From Burkholderiaceae bacterium (GTDB taxonomy: Bacteria > Pseudomonadota > Gammaproteobacteria > Burkholderiales > Burkholderiaceae_C): 15,008 nt of DNA. Below are positions 11,392 through 15,008 of this stretch, one piece after another. How positions within the stretch are numbered: position 1 is the first letter of the stretch; every line of letters starts with the position of its first letter. The stretch is from contig JAOTTZ010000012.1 of NCBI GenBank assembly GCA_029864165.1, forward strand, positions 1 to 15,008, written 5' to 3'. Under the pieces are notes generated by a model. The model had not been told where the DNA came from. It did not search any database and worked only from the letters and a program-made list of their open reading frames with translations. A program made the position numbers and the translations under genes.

Positions 11392-11420
11392 TTGACAAGG
11401 TTACAACAACGTAATAACAT
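11392..11420 (+). promoter_or_regulatory. Sigma-70 promoter of the mazEF-type operon
   Basis: A perfect -35 TTGACA (11392-11397) is followed by a 17-base spacer and -10 TAACAT (11415-11420). Predicted initiation is near 11427, giving a leader of about 27 bases to the antitoxin ATG. Inside the spacer, TTAC-N6-GTAA (11401-11414) is a small inverted repeat where an AbrB/MazE-type repressor could bind. Confidence 0.65.
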
Positions 11421-11453
11421 GCGCTCGGCAAACTATCCCCCTAAGGTAACTCA

Positions 11454-11720
11454 ATGATTGCTCCGAAGTCAATGAAAACGACGATTCGACCGATGGGAAA
11501 TTCGCGTGGCATCATCATTGCGAAAACCTTGCTTGCACAGCTCGGTTTCGAGGGTGAGATTGAGATGACCGTCGAGCGTGGCACGCTGGTGTTGCGTAAG
11601 CCAGCCCAGCCCGCCCGGGATGGCTGGGCTGAGTCCGCGCAAAGGGTCGCAGTGGCTGGCGATGATGCGCTGGTGATGCCCGAGTTTGCAAACGAAGGTG
11701 ATGCGGCGCTGGCGTGGTGA
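11454..11720 (+). CDS. mazE: MazE/SpoVT-AbrB-family antitoxin
   Basis: This 88-residue protein starts with a swapped-hairpin AbrB/MazE DNA-binding domain: TTIRPMGNSRGIIIAKTLL, then GFEGEIEMTVERGTLVLRKP. The C-terminal acidic tail (DDALVMPEFANEGDAALAW) is the part expected to wrap around and block the toxin. ATG 11454 is chosen because CTAAGG sits at correct spacing; ATG 11472 is an internal alternative without a good ribosome site. The stop overlaps the GTG start of the MazF-like gene, so antitoxin and toxin are translated together. The complex normally represses its own promoter, consistent with the inverted repeat in the promoter spacer. Confidence 0.92.
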   Translation: MIAPKSMKTTIRPMGNSRGIIIAKTLLAQLGFEGEIEMTVERGTLVLRKPAQPARDGWAESAQRVAVAGDDALVMPEFANEGDAALAW

Positions 11721-12046
11721 GTCGCGTTGTGGTTCGGGGCGAAATCTGGCTCGTGAATCTCGACCCGACGATGGGAAGTGAAATCAAAAAGACGCGCCCA
11801 TGCGTTATCGTTTCACCCCCGGAGATGCATGACCATTTGCGCACGGTGATCGTGGCCCCCATGACCACCGGGAGCAGTCCAGCACCGTTCAGGATAGTGC
11901 TGACTCACAGCGGCAAGCGCGGGTTGATCTTGTTGGATCAGATACGTTCGGTTCACAAGACGCGGCTGGCAAAGAAAGTAGGCGCCGTGTCAGCGAAGAC
12001 GCTCGCAGCGGCCTTGGGCACGCTGCAAGAAGTGTTTGCGACTTGA
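11714..12046 (+). CDS. mazF: MazF/PemK-family endoribonuclease toxin
   Basis: This 110-residue protein carries the standard MazF/PemK features: VRGEIWLVNLDPTMGSE, the KKTRPCVIVSP strand with the conserved Arg, RTVIVAPMTTG, and LILLDQIRSVHKTRLAKK. Family members are sequence-specific, ribosome-independent mRNA interferases that halt growth unless neutralised by the paired antitoxin. Two GTG starts are possible, 11714 and 11717; the second gives a classical GTGA overlap with the antitoxin stop. No frameshift or missing motif is visible, so the toxin should be functional. Confidence 0.93.
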   Translation: MVSRVVVRGEIWLVNLDPTMGSEIKKTRPCVIVSPPEMHDHLRTVIVAPMTTGSSPAPFRIVLTHSGKRGLILLDQIRSVHKTRLAKKVGAVSAKTLAAALGTLQEVFAT

Positions 12047-12263
12047 CCAACAGTTAAATAGACCGGCGGACCCAAGAAAGACGTTGAAGCTGTCCAGAAA
12101 AGACACCCGAACACCACTACCGGCTTGTGTGCCACGATCGCTCGCGTTGGCCAGTGCGTGCATGTCAAACGACAACTTCTGGTCAGTCGAATAGTCAAAA
12201 TCGACTGTTAGTAAATGCGAACCACTTCTTCTCTTGACACCAATTCCCGCGGAATCGGTTAAT
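12047..12263 (-). other. Intergenic stretch with a possible decayed coding remnant
   Basis: No recognised gene is present. A minus-strand open frame runs from 12316 to 11990, overlapping the antitoxin remnant at one end and the MazF-like gene at the other. Its middle part (TVDFDYSTDQKLSFDM, then GSGVRVSFLDSFNVFLG) has a protein-like residue pattern faintly like DUF3592 domains, but it lacks the membrane segments of that family. I treat it as unproven. Confidence 0.2.
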
Positions 12264-12494
12264 TCACCCACCACCTGCGTGCTCACGGCTTTCTCGAACA
12301 ACAGCAACGATTTCATTGCGGCGGAGCCTGAGGTTGACGCCCTTCACAGCGAGCGGCGATGGTGACTCTTGGACAGGTCGAATGGTGAATGCTCGACCAT
12401 CACGGCGAGTGATCCGAACGGCGCCTTCCTTTTGAGCGTTGTCGAGGACTGAGGCAAAGCGCTGCCGTGCTTGCGAGAACGTGTAAACCTTTAT
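12264..12494 (-). pseudogene. Phd/YefM-family antitoxin remnant lacking a start codon
   Basis: The frame encodes 76 residues with the typical Phd/YefM layout: KVYTFSQARQRFASVLDNAQ, then EGAVRITRRDGRAFTIRPV, the SPLAVKGVNL linker, and an ending RRNEIVAVVRESREHAGGG before a TGA. Where homologues begin with Met-Lys-Val, the codon here is ATA (12492-12494) and an in-frame TAA lies two codons earlier. No ATG, GTG or TTG precedes the DNA-binding part. No ribosome site is visible and no PIN or other toxin gene follows. It is therefore probably a relic of a lost TA pair; weak use of ATA as a start cannot be excluded. Confidence 0.72.
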
Positions 12495-12620
12495 TGCTTA
12501 ACGTGAAAGACCCGTGCCTCCACTCCTCTCATCAACCCTGCTGCGTGGCACACTGAAACTTGACCCTTTCTTTCCCCGCAACGTCCCATCTGGCGTAAAC
12601 TTTCAAGCTCGAAGGTCATC

Positions 12621-12839
12621 ATGAGCAACTCTCTCGTCAGTCGTGATCCAGAGATCATGAGTGGGGCGCTGTGCTTCACAGGTACACGCGTCCCAGTGAA
12701 GAACCTGTTCGACTACCTCGAAGCTTCGTCGCTCCTCGAAGCGTTCTTGGAAGACTTCCCCACGGTCTCACGCGAACGTGCCGTCGCCGTTCTAGAAGCA
12801 GCCCGGACCAGCCTGGCAGCAGATGCGACTGCTTCTTGA
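12621..12839 (+). CDS. DUF433-family putative antitoxin
   Basis: The 72 residues follow the DUF433 pattern: SRDPEIMSGALCFTGTRVPV, a helix pair LFDYLEASSLLEAFLEDFP and TVSRERAVAVLEAA. DUF433 proteins are small winged-helix or HTH proteins commonly encoded just before DUF5615 PIN-like proteins, and the pair is proposed as a type II toxin-antitoxin system. GAAGG lies six bases before ATG 12621 and supports the start. The last 17 bases overlap the next gene. The 126 bases upstream hold no convincing promoter. Confidence 0.88.
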   Translation: MSNSLVSRDPEIMSGALCFTGTRVPVKNLFDYLEASSLLEAFLEDFPTVSRERAVAVLEAARTSLAADATAS

Positions 12840-13149
12840 CGAGTCGATTCCCGCCAAGCTTGGGCGGCACTTTGCGAACCATGAGGTTCGGACCGCCGTT
12901 GAAATGGGCTGGTCCGGCGTAAGAAACGGAGAACTGCTCGCCCTGGCCGGCGCCGCTTTCGACGCTTTCGTCACCGTCGACAAGAACATGCCGTTCCAGC
13001 AGAATTTGTCCACCCTGCCAGTTGCTCTTGTCGTGCTGGACTCCATGTCCAATGAGTTGAACGTCCTGCTTTCATTGCTCCCACGGCTTGAGCAAGAACT
13101 TGCGAATCTCAGGCCCAAGAGCTACGTGCTGGTGGGTGGTGACACCTAG
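12823..13149 (+). CDS. DUF5615-family PIN-like putative toxin
   Basis: This 108-residue protein begins MRLLLDESIP, typical of DUF5615/Mut7-C-like PIN folds. Acidic residues D6, E7, E37 (NGELLALA) and D53 (FVTVDKNM) match the metal-binding positions expected of a PIN-like nuclease. The rest is helix-rich (LNVLLSLLPRLEQELANL). Paired with the DUF433 gene that it overlaps by 17 bases, it is probably the toxin half of a TA pair. Nuclease activity is inferred from the fold and has not been demonstrated for this protein. Confidence 0.88.
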   Translation: MRLLLDESIPAKLGRHFANHEVRTAVEMGWSGVRNGELLALAGAAFDAFVTVDKNMPFQQNLSTLPVALVVLDSMSNELNVLLSLLPRLEQELANLRPKSYVLVGGDT

Positions 13150-13168
13150 CCCTTTGCTAACTACGGGA

Positions 13169-13200
13169 GCGATGGTTTTCGCTGCACATTACCCATCCTA
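13169..13200. repeat. Possible degenerate intergenic repeat between convergent genes
   Basis: CGATGG and CCATCC flank GCTGCACATTACC in the 64 bases between two convergent genes. The minus-strand text GGATGGGTAATGTGC resembles one arm of dispersed GGTGGGTAA-type repeats common in proteobacterial intergenic DNA. Only one imperfect copy is present and there is no T-tract, so terminator function is unproven. Confidence 0.25.
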
Positions 13201-13213
13201 CGGTACTGAATAG

Positions 13214-13645
13214 TCAGGCTGGCTTCAGCCCGATTACCAAGCGCTTTCCGAGCAATTCGACCGCCTGGGCGATTCGAGGCAACTTCGACCCATAGTGCGG
13301 ATCAAGCAAGCGTCGTACCTCTTTCTCGTCGACGCCAAGCCGCTTCGCGAGCTGCATCTTGTTAATGCCAGCTTCGCGCATGGCAACGTACAGCGCGGCC
13401 TTGGCCACCGTTTCAACGGGCGGCGATACCGAATGCTCACCACGCTTAGTCCTGCTTGGCGTTGGGAAATCCAGACCACCAAGCACGTAGGCGGCAAAGA
13501 CCTCATCCATTGCGTCTGCCGCCTCTGCCAACGCATGAGCCACATTGTCCCCTTGGGAAATCAGCTGCGGCAGATCTCGGCACGTGACAACGAAGCCACC
13601 TTCCTCGGCAGGCTTGAGCCTTACGGCGTATTCAAAGCGTTCCAT
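13214..13645 (-). CDS. hicB: HicB-family antitoxin with C-terminal HTH
   Basis: The protein starts MERFEYAVRLKPAEEGGFVV, the HicB partial RNase H-like fold, with TCRDLPQLISQGDNVAHALA and DAMDEVFAAYV. A C-terminal helix-turn-helix follows (MREAGINKMQLAKRLGV, EKEVRRLLDP) for DNA binding and autoregulation. ATG 13645 is chosen because AAGG lies seven bases before it and the protein then begins as homologues do; a longer version from 13690 is possible but adds 15 unmatched residues. The gene overlaps the 3' end of hicA by 25 bases. The encoded repressor is the natural ligand for the palindrome in the hicA promoter. Confidence 0.94.
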   Translation of the reverse strand: MERFEYAVRLKPAEEGGFVVTCRDLPQLISQGDNVAHALAEAADAMDEVFAAYVLGGLDFPTPSRTKRGEHSVSPPVETVAKAALYVAMREAGINKMQLAKRLGVDEKEVRRLLDPHYGSKLPRIAQAVELLGKRLVIGLKPA

Positions 13646-13866
13646 CGTCGACCTTGTAAGTCGTTGGGATTGATTCCGAGCTGAGAGCACATTGCATGCA
13701 AGGTGCCTGTCTTCAACTCGTCCTTCGGGTTCCGAACCACGGTGAAGGCGCTACCGAAATAAATCGTTTGATGACTACCCTTGCCCCGGGAAGCATCGAG
13801 AATCACGGTCGAGCCACGAGCCTTCCCGAGCGACTTCACCTTGCGGATGAACTCGTTTCCTGTCAC
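13621..13866 (-). CDS. hicA: HicA-family mRNA interferase toxin
   Basis: The 81 residues follow the HicA double-stranded RNA-binding fold: EFIRKVKSLGKARG, the catalytic-histidine motif KGSHQTIYFG (H32) and KDELKTGTLHAMCSQLGI. HicA toxins cleave mRNA and are neutralised by HicB. The start is a GTG at 13866; no Shine-Dalgarno site precedes it, and the predicted transcription start falls at about this base, so the message may be leaderless. It is the first gene of the hicAB operon. No inactivating change is visible. Confidence 0.92.
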   Translation of the reverse strand: MTGNEFIRKVKSLGKARGSTVILDASRGKGSHQTIYFGSAFTVVRNPKDELKTGTLHAMCSQLGINPNDLQGRRWNALNTP

Positions 13867-13872
13867 AGACGC

Positions 13873-13901
13873 AGTATCGGACGAAAACGTCCGAGTGTCA
13901 A
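13873..13901 (-). promoter_or_regulatory. hicAB promoter
   Basis: On the minus strand a perfect -35 TTGACA (13896-13901), a 17-base spacer and -10 GATACT (13873-13878) precede hicA. Initiation about seven bases beyond the -10 falls at the GTG start (13866). Confidence 0.75.
13878..13893. promoter_or_regulatory. Likely HicB operator (perfect palindrome in promoter spacer)
   Basis: CGGACG-AAAA-CGTCCG is a perfect 6-bp inverted repeat filling most of the spacer between -35 and -10 of the hicAB promoter. A bound dimer here would block RNA polymerase. The C-terminal HTH of HicB makes it the best candidate to bind; this assignment is inferred. Confidence 0.65.
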
Positions 13902-13918
13902 GCTGAATGGACCCGCGT

Positions 13919-14003
13919 TCAGAAAAATGTCCTCGCGCTGTTCGCTACGCGATGTGACGTGGTACAGCGCACCTGCAAATTCCAACCGAAGAGGCCTCAC
14001 CAT
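13919..14003 (-). pseudogene. REP-associated tyrosine transposase, 5' stub 1
   Basis: From ATG 14003 the frame reads VRPLRLEFAGALYHVTSRSE and then QREDIFLN, the N-terminus of Y1 (RAYT/IS200-like) transposases. Similarity stops near 13919, where the hicA promoter begins. Catalytic HUH and Tyr motifs are absent, so it is only a fragment. The DNA is very similar to the second stub at 14768-14956, including about 30 bases of 5' flank. Confidence 0.75.
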
Positions 14004-14017
14004 CGCCAGATGTTTAA

Positions 14018-14031
14018 GCTGAAATGTTTGA
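14018..14031. repeat. GCTGAAATGTTTGA motif, copy 1
   Basis: This 14-base motif lies in the 5' flank of transposase stub 1. It recurs exactly at 14754-14767 and with one mismatch at 14973-14986. Confidence 0.7.
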
Positions 14032-14076
14032 AGTTAAGACTCTTGTGACGGGCGCGCACTGGACTTTGCGAGCGCG

Positions 14077-14394
14077 TTAACCGACTTGTGCAACGGCGTG
14101 CCGCGAACGCGTCGCGTGTGGTTTCGCGCGTGCTGGCGAAAGCTCCTCGCGGACAACTTGGCGCACTGCTTCGAGGACATTACGTTGCTGAATGTGAGCA
14201 AGCAATGCGTCGTTGATGAGGGATTGATAATTGCCAGCGCCGGCTTTCTCGACCGAGGAGCGAAAGTGCTCAATCACAGCGTTGTCCAAGCGAATAGAAA
14301 TTTTGGTCTTTCCGGGCTCCATCTTGATGACAGAGCCACGCTTGGCCCTAGAAAAGTCGATATCGCGATAAGGTTCAGCGGCGGGCTTTTTCAT
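14077..14394 (-). CDS. brnA: BrnA-family ribbon-helix-helix antitoxin
   Basis: From ATG 14394 the protein has 105 residues: a lead-in MKKPAAEPYRDIDFSRAKRG, then VIKMEPGKTKISIRLDNAVI with the ribbon-helix-helix strand, IEHFRSSVEKAGAGNYQSLI, and DALLAHIQQ. This matches BrnA/COG3514 antitoxins, which bind DNA and neutralise BrnT. The frame is open upstream to 14496, but that part is brnT sequence read in the wrong frame, so 14394 is preferred. It overlaps the 3' end of brnT by 20 bases, as in other brnTA operons. The toxin gene upstream is broken, so this is probably an orphan antitoxin. The C-terminal tail (ARAKPHATRSRHAVAQVG) is basic and longer than usual. Confidence 0.88.
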   Translation of the reverse strand: MKKPAAEPYRDIDFSRAKRGSVIKMEPGKTKISIRLDNAVIEHFRSSVEKAGAGNYQSLINDALLAHIQQRNVLEAVRQVVREELSPARAKPHATRSRHAVAQVG

Positions 14395-14655
14395 ACTGGG
14401 TTCTCTGTAGCTTGTTCGCCTTCCAAGATGAGATGATCCTGTAGGCGTCGGTTTCCCGATGCGTGTAGACGAGGACAAGCAGGGCACCCGTGGCACTCAT
14501 CCCCAGTGTGACGAATCGCTGTTCATCAAAGGAGTCGGGGTCTTCACGAGTCAATGCGTAGTCAATCGGTCAAGACGGTAGCCGCGTCACTGAAGGCAAC
14601 TCCGTGCTCTCGCAGGTTCGCGGCGGCTTTGGCGGGATCCCCACTCGATCTTCAC
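14375..14655 (-). pseudogene. brnT: BrnT-family RNase toxin gene with two frameshifts
   Basis: Three reading frames together give a BrnT protein. GTG 14655 starts VKIEW; an extra G in the GGGG run near 14640 shifts the frame to DPAKAAANLREHGVAFSDAA and TVLTD before a TGA at 14562-14564; one extra base there shifts it again to YALTREDPDSFDEQRFVTLG, MSATGALLVLVYTHRETDAY and RIISSWKANKLQRTQYEKAR, ending at 14375. The conserved BrnT parts (W-D-P-A-K, N-L-R-x-H-G, and the final RIISxR-like strand, here RIISSW) are recognisable, but no intact frame exists. The RIISAR motif Arg is replaced by Trp. BrnT is an RNase toxin; this copy should be inactive. Confidence 0.82.
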
Positions 14656-14663
14656 CGGAACAA

Positions 14664-14692
14664 AATGTATGGACAAACGTATTCCGCGTCAA
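14664..14692 (-). promoter_or_regulatory. Probable brnTA promoter
   Basis: On the minus strand -35 TTGACG (14687-14692), a 17-base spacer and -10 TACATT (14664-14669) precede the GTG of brnT. Initiation would fall at about 14657, two bases before the start codon. No Shine-Dalgarno site is visible. Confidence 0.55.
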
Positions 14693-14722
14693 CAAGAATA
14701 GAAAGCGCCGTCAGTCCTCCTG

Positions 14723-14740
14723 GGGGTTCAAAAAAACCCC
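14723..14740. repeat. Short GGGGTT/AACCCC hairpin
   Basis: Inverted repeat GGGGTT (14723-14728) and AACCCC (14735-14740) with a six-base A-rich loop, between transposase stub 2 and the brnTA promoter. No T-tract follows on either strand, so it does not meet the usual form of an intrinsic terminator. Confidence 0.4.
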
Positions 14741-14753
14741 GCCCCCGATGCCC

Positions 14754-14767
14754 GCTGAAATGTTTGA
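14754..14767. repeat. GCTGAAATGTTTGA motif, copy 2
   Basis: Exact 14-base copy of the motif at 14018-14031. It sits where similarity of stub 2 to transposases ends, so it may mark a recombination junction. Confidence 0.65.
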
Positions 14768-14956
14768 GTGCCCCCGTGGTAGTGGTCGCTCATCTGGCAA
14801 CACGCATGCACCACCCAGTTGCAGCATGCAAGTGCTGCTCAACACATCCAGCCAGTCGTAGCGATCATCGTCGTCCAGGAGAATGTTCTCCCGTCGATCG
14901 CCGCGTGATGTGACGTGGTGCAGCGCTCCGGCAAACTCCAACCGAAGAGGTCTCAC
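14768..14956 (-). pseudogene. REP-associated tyrosine transposase, frameshifted 5' stub 2
   Basis: From GTG 14956 the frame reads RPLRLEFAGALHHVTSRGDR, then RENILLDDDDRYDWLDVLSS, a RAYT/Y1 transposase N-terminus. Near 14820 the frame shifts, and similarity continues in another frame as CNWVVHACCQMSDHYH, which contains the HYH (14776-14784) of the HUH metal site. Similarity ends just beyond. The catalytic Tyr domain is missing, so the gene is dead. An ATG present in stub 1 at the equivalent upstream codon is ACG here. Confidence 0.78.
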
Positions 14957-14972
14957 CGTCGCGAGATGTTTA

Positions 14973-14986
14973 GCTGAAATGTTAGA
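14973..14986. repeat. GCTGAAATGTT motif, copy 3 (one mismatch)
   Basis: GCTGAAATGTTAGA lies in the 5' flank of stub 2, at the position equivalent to copy 1. The remaining bases to the window end show no gene. Confidence 0.6.
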
Positions 14987-15008
14987 ACTGACCCCATGCC
15001 CCCTGCGG

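Noticed and set aside
12491..12679. Minus-strand 62-codon frame
   Set aside because: It is antisense to the start of the DUF433 gene, has no motif and no ribosome site.
14723..14740. Intrinsic terminator
   Set aside because: The stem is good, but no T-tract follows it on either strand; the A/T run is in the loop.

Overview
The window looks like chromosomal DNA of a GC-rich betaproteobacterium, probably Burkholderiales or Rhodocyclales. The base composition, codon use and family mix (tandem TonB-dependent receptors with YfiR and hybrid kinases, REP-associated transposase remnants, many toxin-antitoxin modules) support this, but genus cannot be assigned from the sequence alone. There is no rRNA, tRNA, CRISPR array or intact insertion sequence.

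Region 1 (1-9502, all minus strand) is one compact operon read right to left: TonB-dependent receptor, second paralogous TonB-dependent receptor, a small exported protein, a YfiR-family periplasmic protein, a membrane hybrid histidine kinase with a CHASE8-like sensor, two receivers and an Hpt domain, and a receiver-PAS-GGDEF-EAL response regulator cut by the left edge. The first genes are 9-14 bp apart and the last three overlap by ATGA. The order suggests a trans-envelope circuit: a ligand is sensed or imported at the outer membrane, YfiR relays this in the periplasm, the kinase runs a phosphorelay, and the response regulator makes or degrades c-di-GMP. This is the most interesting system here.

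Region 2 (9503-11299) is a divergent intergenic stretch with several palindromes, followed by two ordinary plus-strand metabolic genes: a GNAT acetyltransferase and an SMP-30/gluconolactonase-family hydrolase.

Region 3 (11392-15008) is a toxin-antitoxin island. In 3.3 kb it holds mazEF-type (+), a Phd/YefM antitoxin remnant without a start codon (-), DUF433/DUF5615 (+), hicAB (-) and brnTA (-), with brnT broken by two frameshifts. Two truncated 5' ends of REP-associated tyrosine transposase genes lie in the same orientation, each directly upstream of a TA operon (brnTA and hicAB). The hicA and brnT promoters are well formed, and both seem to start transcription at or next to a GTG start codon. 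The region looks like an accumulation site for mobile and selfish genes, with partial decay.
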